Counted from the first letter of the stretch, positions 54,847 to 64,000 are shown. The stretch is DNA of 64,000 nt from Diplonema papillatum (GCA_030068145.1 JAPJBO010000338.1:157229-221228); one strand, 5' to 3'. Numbers and translations are program-made. The notes: a model not told the origin generated them from the letters alone.

Positions 54847-55042
54847 GTGCACTGCTGTCTATCAGGTCCATCCCTATCCCCTGCAACTGCACACAGTGCA
54901 CTGCTGTCTATCAGGTCCATCCCTATCCCCTGCAACTGCACACAGTGCACTACTGTCTATCAGGTCCATCCCTATCCCCTGCAACTGCACACAGTGCACT
55001 ACTGTCTATCCGGTCCATCCCTATCTCCTGGAGCTGCATGGA
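54847..55042. repeat. 49-bp tandem repeat, four copies
   Basis: Units start at 54847, 54896, 54945 and 54994 with GTGCACTGCTGTCTATCAGG, then TCCATCCCTATCCCCTGCAA. The last copy is diverged (CTCCTGGAGCTGCATGG). A related word, CTATCAGGTCCATCCCTGCC, occurs alone at about 7688. Confidence 0.95.
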
Positions 55043-55439
55043 GATGCCTGCTCTGTCACGCTTAAACTCCCGGACATCGAGCGAGCAAGAGAAGCAAAAG
55101 GTGTCACAGGGTGAGCACACTCAAACAGTAGTTGGCTCGTGGCATGAGCCAAGCCGGACTACAGCTGCGGTACGGCGAAGTAATAGCTTGCGGAGCTATC
55201 TTTTCAACGTGACGCAACCCGGGGAGGAGGGGCTTCAGTCCAATGTCTAGGCAGAACGGAGAACAGGGGGGAACTGATTAAGCTACCAGTGCTGACATTG
55301 TTTGTGCGGGTTTTGACATGGGTGTGACACCTCGCGCTTGCTACAGAACGCTGGCTTCTCTGCGGCGAAGAGCTTTCCCTCAGGAAAGCTTCCCGCAGAA
55401 TTCGTCGCGATCGTATTTTTGAATTTGGACCGAACTAGT

Positions 55440-55560
55440 TTTTTTCGTTGACTGCGCCACCCTGATTCTAATTCCTGGACGCGGTCGAAAGACGGCGATT
55501 GATCATGGTCCGAGAGGGTCCTACTCGGGCAGTTCAGTTTCCTCACACATCGCATGTGGC
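55440..55560. repeat. dispersed repeat family B, copy 5
   Basis: CGTTGACTGCGCCACCCTGA, CCTGGACGCGG, GATCATGGTCCGAGAGGGTC and GGGCAGTTCAGTTTCCTCAC, then GCATGTGGC. A family G fragment follows at 55666-55715. Confidence 0.9.
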
Positions 55561-56428
55561 TTTAGAAAAACAGCTTTGTTTGTGCGTGCCGGTTGTATGT
55601 TGCCCACTTGTATTTAACCTGCTCATTTTAGGTCAGGTATTCTGATCGGCCAAACCATGCTGTCTACGTCTTTTTAGCCTTCACGAGACATCGTAGGGCA
55701 ACTCGCTAGATTGTTGAAGACTGCTTTGGCAAGGCAAACAACAAGCAACCCGGTGCTGCCAGTACTGTCACGTGATGCCTCAAGCGACGAAACAAAACGT
55801 ATCAGGACCGCTATGCAGGGGAGCCACTCTACCCGTCCAACACGGAGCAGGCGTAAGCTACATGTCGCGCCATGCGTGGTACCAGGGTCCTGAGCTGTGC
55901 ATTCTTATATCAGTGTGGGCTGGCACCGGTGCTCAGCACCGGGCACCGGCCAGCACCGGGCACCGCGGTGCTGGCGGTGCTCTCGGGCGCTGGAAAAATA
56001 ATATCGGTTTTCACACCTCAAAAAGCCCAAAAAACCCTAAATAAAAGTGTTGAAACCATAGTTTGGGCCTCGTTCTCGGTTTTTTGAGCAGAAGTTTTGA
56101 GTTGCACCCCCCCCCACGCTCCCCCATTGAGTCTGGGTCACAGTGGGTGCTTCCCATTACGACTGTGGGCCTGATCCTGGCTCCTGGAAGCCGGTCCACA
56201 GTACCAGACCTTTTTCGACGACTTTTTGCTCGAGATCAGCTCCGATGAAGAGATCTGTGGATAATAGACCCGGGGGCCAAAGAGTTGGTACGTGGTTCGT
56301 CGAGCCAGGGACCGGGACGTGGATCCGCGTGAAAACGGAAATCGTGGAAAGTTTCCGTTTCTGATTTCTTGGTTCAAATGCCTGTGCACGTGAAACTATC
56401 AATTCCCGCAGGGCGCGTTTCGCATGAC
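55561..56428. other. intergenic, includes a GCACCGG-rich palindromic cluster
   Basis: No gene recognised. Positions 55915-55985 contain many overlapping CACCGG/GGTGC words in both orientations (GGCACCGGTGCTCAGCACCG, then CGGGCACCG repeats), able to form strong hairpins. Confidence 0.5.
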
Positions 56429-56716
56429 AAGCCGTGGGATCAAAGATCCTAAAAAGGTTAGCATCGCTGTATCGGACCAGCAATTGGATCACTCTCGTCG
56501 CTTGCATGTAAAGGGCCTGACAGAGAGACAGAGCCGGCAGAGTCGGAGACGGGGGTGGCTGCATCGTCGGCGCGGCGAGGGTAGTGCGTGGGCTCCGAGC
56601 AGGGACGGGAGGTCGACAGGCACGTGTACAGCAGCACCGCGACGGAGCCCCCGCCGAGCTGCGCCATGAAGGCGTAGTAGCACCACAGGGTGGCGCCAGC
56701 ACCTTTTGCACAGCGA
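56429..56716 (-). pseudogene. truncated copy of the SLC19-type carrier 3' end
   Basis: This closely repeats 56889-57180: both start CAAGCCGTGGGATCAAA and continue through CAGCAATTGGATCACTCTCG and GTCGGAGACGGGGGTGGCTG. It encodes only the C-terminal part of the carrier. It differs by an insertion of about 15 bases (GGCGCGGCGAGGG) that shifts the frame, by CATGAAGG for CATGCAGG, and by loss of the sequence between the CACCACAGGGTGGCG and AGCACCTTTTGCAC blocks. Similarity ends abruptly at about 56716. No functional transporter could be made. Confidence 0.85.
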
Positions 56717-56921
56717 CAGTTCCGGAGTTGGGGCTTTCACCGATAAACGAAGTAACGGACAATCAGCATCATCCATGGTGATCCAACTGATCACATATTT
56801 TGTTCTTCGCGCACGGGGTAGCAACCTGTATCGAGAGACAGTCTTAGCTTACTGTTTAGGCAGTGCATTGCCTCGCATGCACGCACGGCAAGCCGTGGGA
56901 TCAAAAATCTTTAAAAAAAGA

Positions 56922-58343
56922 TTAGCATCGCTGTATCGGACCAGCAATTGGATCACTCTCGTCGCTTGCATGTAAAGGGCCTGACAGAGAGACAGAGCCG
57001 GCAGAGTCGGAGACGGGGGTGGCTGCATCGTCGTGCGTGGGCTCCGAGCAGGGACGGGAGGCCGACAGGCACGTGTACAGCAGCACCGCGACGGAGCCCG
57101 CGCCGAGCTGCGCCATGCAGGCGTAGTAGTACCACCGGGTGGGCGCCCTGTAGTGGGACAGCACCTTTTGCACGGCGACGCCGAGGCCGAGCCCGAGGAA
57201 CGAGTTGAACGCGAAGACGACCGCGTAGCGGTGCGACTCCGCGCGCCCGAGCACGTGGGAGATGGTGATCTCGGCGGCGGACAGCTGGTACGAAAACAGC
57301 CCGCTCGCCGCCGCGTTCAGCAGGACGCTCTCGTAGAAGGTCGACGCCCGCGTCGACAAGTACAGCGGGACCACCAGCGCCAGCGACACCACAACAATGA
57401 CCTCCGCCGACCAACCCCTCACCCACCCCGCCGCCAGCGCAGGCAGCACCCCGCCCACAGCCGCCGCCGCCTCGTAGATCGCCTCCGCGTACCCGAAGGC
57501 GCCGTCCGAGTCCAAGTCGTAAAACTGGTTCTGCGAGTAGTTCCCAACGATAAACGCCGCAGAGTACCCGAAAACCCACCAGAAGCTCCAGAGGCGGATG
57601 TTCTTCGAGGCGGCGTACAGGTCGCGCAGCTCCTTGGTGGCGGCTGCAAACCCGTCCTTCCGGATGATGCTGTACAGGGACGACGGCATGTCGACGACGG
57701 GCTTCGGCGAAAACAGCAGGAAACAGCCCAACCCGACGCTGGAAAAGGCCCACGATTGGTAGAACAGCGCCTTGAGCGTGACGTGCCCCGCGATGGCTTC
57801 GCTCAGGACGGAGCCCAAAACGTTGCCGACGCTGTACGAAGCGTTGATCAGCGCCACGGCCACGGGTGCCACCCGGGGGGGACACGCCACGAACGCGTAG
57901 GAATAGTATATCGTGTTGGCCCCGGTGGCGCACGCGTACGTCACCTGCATGAACGCCATGGCGCTCAAGCCTTCCGCGTACAGGAGCAACAGCCGGGTCG
58001 CTTGTCGGCAGAGGAGGCCGAACAAAATCACAGCTCTGTACCCCAGGATTTCGGTCGCGAAGCCAAGGGGAAAAAGGACGAGAAACGCGCCGTACGTGTC
58101 GTAGGGCCACACACAGCACTCGACTTGCGATTCGGTCAGGTTTTTGGACTCCAGGAGGTACTTGGTAAGGTAAGGCTCCGAGGGTTGGCAGTTGATGAAA
58201 AAGGGGACCGAGCAGAGGGCGAGCACTGTGCGCCACTCCGCCCGGAGTGCGTCCCACCATGGCAGTTCAGCCGGGCCGCAGTCGGGCGGCGCGTCCTCGT
58301 CAGGCACGTGGAGGGGCGCGAACTCCGATTCATCGTCACTCAT
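56922..58343 (-). CDS. SLC19-type folate/thiamine carrier (major facilitator fold)
   Basis: A 473-residue intronless multi-pass membrane protein. The N-terminal 35 residues are acidic and cytosolic-like (MSDDESEFAPLHVPDEDAPP). The first membrane segment carries CSVPFFINCQPSEPYLTKYL, matching the SLC19 pattern of a first helix followed by a P-S/G-E-P/S-Y/F-xxxYL substrate-site motif. Mid-protein, IRLWSFWWVFGYSAAF aligns with the LRLWSLWWVF signature of reduced folate carriers, followed by GNYSQNQFYDLD and an EAIYEAAAAVGG helix. About eleven to twelve hydrophobic helices are visible. The family moves reduced folates or thiamine across the plasma membrane; the substrate here is unknown. ATG at 58343 is chosen because the frame above it lacks another ATG. 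A partial duplicate of its 3' end lies downstream. Confidence 0.88.
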   Translation of the reverse strand: MSDDESEFAPLHVPDEDAPPDCGPAELPWWDALRAEWRTVLALCSVPFFINCQPSEPYLTKYLLESKNLTESQVECCVWPYDTYGAFLVLFPLGFATEILGYRAVILFGLLCRQATRLLLLYAEGLSAMAFMQVTYACATGANTIYYSYAFVACPPRVAPVAVALINASYSVGNVLGSVLSEAIAGHVTLKALFYQSWAFSSVGLGCFLLFSPKPVVDMPSSLYSIIRKDGFAAATKELRDLYAASKNIRLWSFWWVFGYSAAFIVGNYSQNQFYDLDSDGAFGYAEAIYEAAAAVGGVLPALAAGWVRGWSAEVIVVVSLALVVPLYLSTRASTFYESVLLNAAASGLFSYQLSAAEITISHVLGRAESHRYAVVFAFNSFLGLGLGVAVQKVLSHYRAPTRWYYYACMAQLGAGSVAVLLYTCLSASRPCSEPTHDDAATPVSDSAGSVSLSGPLHASDESDPIAGPIQRC

Positions 58344-61300
58344 GGTAGCCAGGCTCCTGGCCACAACACACCAGCAACCCCCCTTGCCCTCAAACGATCA
58401 TCCGGGGAGCTCGACGTGCGAACTTATCGAAGGGCACCCCCGCCGTTGCCAGCTGCTTTCCAACCCACCAAACCCAACCCTCCACCCATGGCTCTTCGTG
58501 TTGAGTTGGTTTGGGAGGATTCGAGAACGTACATGGATGAAAAGTGCGCAACACCGTGTCTCGTCAGCCCGGGCCCCGGCCCTACCACGGAGACTCGGCA
58601 GACCGTCAGTAGCGTGGACGACGCCGACACACCGTAGACCTCCCAGTGAACGACTAACGGGAGGCGCCGTTTACCCCTGTTGCCTAACAAATACTCAGGC
58701 TGAGCCGGATACCAACCTCGATGCCATGCGGGCTAAGGCGTAGACCTGCGTCCGAAAATCGAGTTCCTTTTTATTTTTACAACCGCGAGCGCACTACCTG
58801 ATACCCTGGCCAAGCACCTCCTCCGAAGAACAGTCCATGTCGTGTTGCTCGCTATCGGCCACCGGGCGTTTTTAGCCTTAGCAGAGGGATGCCGAGTAGC
58901 TCAGCATTCCCGAACTGAGCGACTCGTGCATAGCAAGGAGTTAACCAACATGGCTCGTCGAGAAAATACGGGACTCTCACCCTCTGTGATTACCCCATTT
59001 CAAGAGAGACTTGCCTTGGCGTCAGTTGTGTCCCAGCAGCTTGTACCACGCGGCATGCTAGCGACGGGAGGTGGCATGGAGAATCGAAGCTCTGGGACAA
59101 AGGAAAGGTGCTCGCTGAGACGCATCATGCCCACCGCCCCTGCGATCTTCGTGCAGACGCTAGTGTTGTGCTCGCTGCCGCGCGCCGTTTTCTATCCAAC
59201 CCAAATCACCTCATAACCGTGTTCAAAACATGAGCGCCGTGAAAGTTGTTAACTCGGGCTCGCATGCTGTGGTCCGACCTAACTCGAAGAATCTTCGGAA
59301 GATGAGCAAAAAAAGAGCGGCAACTCGAGGATTAATTCGAAACAGACAATTGAGCGTGGTCGTGAAGAGCATCGAGCCCTGCTCAGGAGAAAAAAAGCGA
59401 GCCGGCTGTTCTTCTTTCGGTCTAACGAGGCCCATTCGCTGAGACGCGCATCCAGGGCGGCCGCTCCTTGCGGCTTTTGTGTAGGGGTGTGAGCGTGTCA
59501 CCATCCGGGTCAGAACTCCTCCCATCGTGATGAGAGGATGAACGCCGAAAATGGTGTTGGCACCGGTTGGACGGAACTCGTGAGCGCGAGAGCCCGGACT
59601 AAGTACGCGAAGCCAGGCGAAAGATTAGTTGGGCCGCAGCTTTTGAGGGTTCGTGGAGGGAAAAGAAGGAACTTCTTTTTAGCTTTATTTGTGGATTAGA
59701 AGGTCGGTATTTTAAAGTCTCCGGTTGACCGTAGAGGCTTGAGTATGGCGGGGGGTTGAGAAAAGTGAGAGGGTGCAGCTCGTTTCGGGTGTTGTGTCAC
59801 TCCGTTGTGAAACCTTGTGAAGTCCCCTAACGCGTTTAGGGGGTGCTTGGGATTGGGTAGGGTGTGGTCGTTCTGCTACGGCGGGAAAAGCCAGGAAGTT
59901 TCGACGCTAATCTTCGACTTTTTTAGTAAAACCTTTGCGTTTCCGATTGTAGGGCAACAACCCGCAAGATTGTAAGGCCAAAGAGAAGTCAATCCTTTCA
60001 CATTGGGGCTTCCGAGTCCTGCAGTCGTTGAGCACAAACTGAAAAAGAAATCTGGTTCCCACTTCCTGCAGTGTTTGCATACCTCAGAAAACACAACGAC
60101 AACAGGCAAGTGAAACACACGTGGGGCTTGCCAAGACAAGAAAATAACATGTTGCCCTGCTAGGGAGGCATCGGTGCATTCTCCGAGACTTTATGGCGGG
60201 CGCTTGTATTGCACATTAGAGACTGGGTCCAGACGGAATTCGGGACTAGCCGGCCAACTGACCACACACAGCGAGTCAGGTCAAAAGAGAGAGGAGAGAG
60301 AGACTAATTATCAGTGCAGGGACCACCTCTTTCTAAGTCCCCCTGCAGAGGAAGCAGGACCATCAAAGCAAAGACAAGCATAGAACTACGACCAGTACGA
60401 TTGTAGCTCGAGCACCAGGCGGTCGTTTTTTGCGTACCGAGCGTGAGGGCAGCAAGCTGGATTGAACAGAGTACTAGACGAGAGATAGTGAAGCAAGCGC
60501 GCCATTACTCGAGACTTACATAGTCCCGAAGTATAAGCCGACCTGCACTGTTACACGTTTGGCTGTGCAGGGACCATCACTACGTCTTTCCTCGCACAGC
60601 AGGGTGCTAGTCATTTCGTTGGAGACGCGCAGCTGCCGCATTTTTTGGTCCGCTGGGACATATCAAACCAATTCGATCCAACTGCCGAGGGGCCTTTGCT
60701 CCGCAAGAAGCATGCTTGAGAGGCACCGTGCACTTGCATAGAAACCTGGGTCACCAAAGCAAAGGCACAGAGGATGCAGGCAAGGGTCTACGACCAGTAC
60801 GGTTCCAGCTCGAGCACGAGGTTGTCGATTTTAGCGAACTGAGTGTGTTATAGGTGAGAGGGTACTGAGGCAATCAAGCTGAATTGGACACAGCACCAAG
60901 TTTAAGGTGGTGGAATGGGTTCAATTGGTTCCTCACAGACGAGATGGTACCTAAGGAAACGTTGAACTATGCATAGTTATCACTTGGCTGTGCCAGGAGC
61001 CTTAACGAGCTAGTAAGTCCGAAATCAACGCCCGCAGGCCTACGCGTAGCCTATTGAGTAAACCAGCGAGGGTCACACCTGGAACGGCCACGAAACGCGA
61101 TAGAGGAAAGGCCGCAGATCAAAGCGGTTGTCGTCGGGCGAGTAGTTTTCAGCTGCACGTGTCGTGAATTGTTCGAGAGGAGAGGTGTATTGAATGGACT
61201 AGGTAATTTGGGAAGAAATTGTTGTGCACGGGGGTAGGTAACGATGAAATGTAAACCTCGAGAGAGAGAGAAAGAGGGAACACTAGCAGCGTGTTGGGGA

Positions 61301-61364
61301 GGGGAATGGCCGAATGATCTAGTGATCGTATTCACTTACTATCGAAATCCGCCCTCAGTGTGGG
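58344..61364. other. gene-free interval with repeat fragments
   Basis: No gene recognised. A family G fragment is at 59950-59974 (TTGTAGGGCAACAACCCGCA). The GTGCAGGGACCACC motif occurs at 60314-60328 and GTGCAGGGACCATC at 60566-60580. The upstream flank of the carrier gene is at the left. Confidence 0.4.
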
Positions 61365-61505
61365 AAGCAGCTCTCTGGGAGAACCTGCCTCGTCAACCCT
61401 CGCTTCCTTGTACGTGAAGAGAGAGAGAGAGACAGAGAAAAGACAGAGAGGGTTTTGAGGAGGACGCTGGCGTGCGTCGGGGCCAGTGAGAAGCACCACC
61501 GTGCT
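61365..61505. repeat. dispersed repeat family F, copy 2 (inverted)
   Basis: Reverse-complement partner of 7118-7262. It reads GCAGCTCTCTGGGAGAACC, a GA microsatellite, AGACAGAGAGGGTTTTGAGG, and GGCGTGCGTCGGGGCCAGTG. Confidence 0.8.
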
Positions 61506-61559
61506 AGAGTACGTGCGCTCGGCTAAAGGCCGGCGCGGGGAGACTGGAGGCAGCAGTTA

Positions 61560-61865
61560 AAGTTCGGGAAACAGTAAAGTTCGGGCGAAGCTAAGTTCGG
61601 GCGATGCTAAGTTTGGGTGATGCAAATTTCTGGTGAACCAAAGTTCAGGCGCAGCTGAGTTCGGGCGAAGCAAAGTTCCAGTGAACCAAACCGGGTGAAG
61701 CTAAGATCTGGTGAAGCAATGCAAAATTCGGGTTCTGGTGATGCTGACTCGGGCGAAGCTGAGTTTGGCGTGTAGTAGCAAGTTTTGGTGAAGCAAAGCA
61801 AAGTGCGGGCGAATCAATTCGGGTTCTGGTGACGCTGAGTTCGGCGTGTGGTAGCAAGTTTAGCG
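61560..61865. repeat. TTCGGGCGAAGC-type tandem array
   Basis: Irregular repeats of AAGTTCGGGCGAAGCTAAG and variants (GTTCTGGTGATGCTGA, AGTTTTGGTGAAGCAAAG) with periods near 16-18. They are shared by a longer duplicated unit (TTCGGGTTCTGGTGATGCTG at about 61727, and at 61818 with one change). Coding frames here are artefacts of the array. Confidence 0.85.
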
Positions 61866-62026
61866 CCAGTACCCGGGGAGACCCCCGACTCCGTTTCCCG
61901 TGGTGCCCAAATACCGCGAGATAACGAGAAACTCCGCAAAAAACGCAAATTTCGGGCGCATTAGTCTTGCTTTAGACCCCGAAACCCAACAAACCTCGAA
62001 AACAATCTTCGACCGGAAAAGTGTGA

Positions 62027-62092
62027 GGGCCGGGGTTCGAACCCGGGCCGACCTGAAGGCCGGCGCCCGCTCACTCTGCCACCCCTGTGCAT
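62027..62092 (-). tRNA. tRNA-like remnant with A-box and B-box
   Basis: The minus strand contains an A-box-like TGGCAGAGTGAGCGGG and a perfect T-arm, CCGGG TTCGAAC CCCGG, followed by CCCTCAC. The would-be 5' acceptor strand (ACAGGGG) pairs with CCCTCAC only over its last four positions. The anticodon arm is irregular and the variable loop is nearly absent. So this is probably a pol III promoter relic or SINE head and not a functional tRNA. Confidence 0.4.
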
Positions 62093-62269
62093 TTTGCCAG
62101 AAGGGAAAAAAGCTTGCTCTGAACTATTATCCAGTCCAAAAACAAAACGGTTCCAAATAGAGGCTATTCACATTGCATGTTCATAGGACCTCCAGTCTCG
62201 AAGTACATGGGTGTTATGACCACCCTTAGCGAGTCTAGAGGTAACCTTTTCCTCAGTCCGGCGTATGCG

Positions 62270-64000
62270 CAAACCCGAACCTTTTTGGCCAGTCCGGCGT
62301 TTGTGCAAACCCGAACCTTTTTGGCCAGTCCGGCGTGGTGCAAACCCGAACCTTTTTGTCCAGTCCGGCGTTTGTGCAAACCCGAACCTTTTTGTCCAGT
62401 CCGGCGTTTGTGCAAACCCGAACCTTTTTGTCCAGTCCGGCGTTTGTGCAAACCCGAACCTTTTGCCAGTCCGGCGTTGGCAAACCCGAATTGTTTTGCC
62501 AGTCTGGCGTTGGTGCAAACCCGAACCTTTTTGCCCAGTCCGGCGTTTGCAAACCCGAACCTTTTTGTCCAGTCCGGCGTTTGTGCAAACCCGAACCTTT
62601 TTGGCCAGTCCGGCGTTGGTGCAAACCCGAACCTTTTTGTCCAGTGCGCAAACCCGAACCTTTTTGCCCAGTCCGGCGTTTGTGCACACCCGAACCTTGT
62701 TGCCGGTCCGGTTGGTCCAACCCGAATTGTTTTGCTCAGTCTGGCGTTGGTGCAAACCCGAACCTTTTTGCCCAGTCCGGCGTTTGCAAACCCGAACCTT
62801 TTTGTCCAGTCCGGCGTTTGTGCAAACCCGAACCTTTTTGGCCAGTCCGGCGTTGGTGCAAACCCGAACCTTTTTGTCCAGTCCGGCGTTTGCGCAAACC
62901 CGAACCTTTTTGCCCAGTCCGGCGTTTGTGCACACCCGAACCTTGTTGCCGGTCCGGTTGGTCCAACCCGAATTGTTTTGCTCAGTCTGGCGTTGGTGCA
63001 AACCCGAACCTTTTTGCCCAGTCCGGCGTTTGCAAACCCGAACCTTTTTGTCCAGTGCGCAAACCCGAACCTTTTTGCCCAGTCCGGCGTTTGTGCAAAC
63101 CCGAACCTTGTTGCCAGTCCGCGTTGGTGCCAACCCGAATTGTTTTGCTCAGTCTGGCGTTGGTGCAAATCCGAACCTTTTTGCCCAGTCCGGCGTTTGT
63201 GCAAACCCGAACCTTTTTGTCCAGTCCGGCGTTTGTGCAAACCCGAACCTTTTTGCCCAGTCCGGCGTTTGTGCAAACCCGAACCTTTTTGTCCAGTCCG
63301 GCGTTTGTGCAAACCCGAACCTTTTTGTCCAGTCCGGCGTTTGTGCAAACCCGAACCTTTTTGTCCAGTCCGGCGTTTGTGCAAACCCGAACCTTTTTGG
63401 CCAGTCCGGCGTTGGTGCAAACCCGAACCTTTTTGTCCAGTCCGGCGTTTGTGCAAACCCGAACCTTTTTGCCCAGTCCGGCGTTTGTGCAAACCCGAAC
63501 CTTTTTGTCCAGTCCGGCGTTTGTGCAAACCCGAACCTTTTTGCCCAGTCCGGCGTTTGTGCAAACCCGAACCTTTTTGCCCAGTCCAGCGTTTGTGCAA
63601 ACCCGAACCTTTTTGTCCAGTCCGGCGTTTGTGCAAACCCGAACCTTTTTGTCCAGTCCGGCGTTTGTGCAAACCCGAACCTTTTTGTCCAGTCCGGCGT
63701 TTGTGCAAACCCGAACCTTTTTGTCCAGTCCGGCGTTTGTGCAAACCCGAACCTTTTTGTCCAGTCCGGCGTTTGTGCAAACCCGAACCTTTTTGCCGGT
63801 CCGGTTTGTGCAAACCCGAATTGTTTTGCTCAGTCTGGCGTTGGTGCAAACCCGAACCTTTTGCCCAGTCCGGCGTTGGTGCAAACCCGAACCTTTTTGC
63901 CCAGTCCGGCGTTTGTGCAAACCCGAACCTTTTTGTCCAGTCCGGCGTTTGTGCAAACCCGAACCTTTTTGCCCAGTCCGGCGTTTGTGCAACCCGAACC
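62270..64000. repeat. 36-bp satellite array reaching the window end
   Basis: About 48 head-to-tail copies of a 36-base unit, CCGGCGTTTGTGCAAACCCG plus AACCTTTTTGTCCAGT. Variants have TTTGCCCAG, TTTGGCCAG, or a longer AATTGTTTTGCTCAGTCTGG form. At 62480-63000 several variants recur together every ~241 bases, a higher-order repeat. Because 36 is divisible by three, every frame stays open over long distances (minus-strand KKVRVCTNAGLD repeats). There is no non-repetitive N-terminus or recognisable domain, so I do not call a gene. The array continues beyond the right edge. Confidence 0.97.

Noticed and set aside
57033-58637. 534-codon plus-strand frame and 435-codon shifted minus frame at the SLC19 locus
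   Set aside because: Arg/His/Gln-rich shadows of a GC-rich coding frame. The SLC19 frame alone shows membrane helices and family motifs.
62164-63992. Very long minus-strand frames (up to 561 codons) encoding KKVRVCTNAGLD repeats
   Set aside because: They exist in all three frames because the 36-bp unit is a multiple of three. There is no unique N-terminus, domain or start context, so they are satellite artefacts.

Overview
This 64 kb window is nuclear DNA from a microbial eukaryote, at roughly even GC. The case rests on spliceosomal GT-AG introns inside recognisable genes, eukaryote-only families (SGT1, GPN-loop GTPase, La-motif/KH protein, fatty-acid elongase, SLC19 carrier), very low gene density and dense satellite and dispersed repeats. 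I cannot place the organism firmly. The two elongases most resemble the C18 delta-9 PUFA elongase type known from haptophytes and other algae or protists. All recognised genes have few introns and lie on the minus strand. One-sided gene orientation suits lineages with directional gene clusters (euglenozoans such as diplonemids, or dinoflagellate-grade alveolates). This is an inference, not an identification.

Layout. 1-2.3 kb: repeats and unassigned sequence. 2.3-6.5 kb: a repeat-rich block with a ubiquitin-protease-like ORF, two arrays of a G-rich 21-bp repeat and an ACCCGCA-type array. 7.8-8.9 kb: a small zinc-finger ORF and a decayed duplicate of its 3' part. 10.1-11.1 kb: Ppx/GppA-like phosphatase. 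12.8-14.2 kb: GPN2-type GTPase with one intron. About 14.8 kb: an 18S rRNA fragment. 17.7-19.4 and 20.9-22.3 kb: tandem intact three-exon elongase genes. 24.2-24.8 kb: ~147-bp tandem repeat. 25.6-26.5 kb: SGT1-like co-chaperone. 30.7-32.6 kb: coiled-coil protein gene with degenerate copies of its 3' end. 33-49 kb: essentially gene-free, with dispersed repeat families, a second 18S fragment, a 92-bp satellite and two foldback elements. 51.5-54.2 kb: La motif + RRM-like + KH + polyQ + KH protein, with a possible G/M-rich 3' exon. 56.4-58.3 kb: SLC19-type carrier and a truncated copy of its 3' end. 58.4-64 kb: unassigned sequence, a tRNA-like remnant, a TTCGGGC-rich array, and a large 36-bp satellite running off the window.

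The genes do not form one pathway; they are housekeeping and metabolic functions (lipid elongation, vitamin uptake, RNA binding, chaperoning, RNA polymerase assembly, phosphate metabolism). The most unusual content is non-coding: a family of nested inverted-repeat elements with TACCTA...TAGGTA ends, a 1.8 kb array structure with inverted edges, at least seven dispersed repeat families with two or more copies here, and arrays in codon-multiple periods that create long spurious ORFs.
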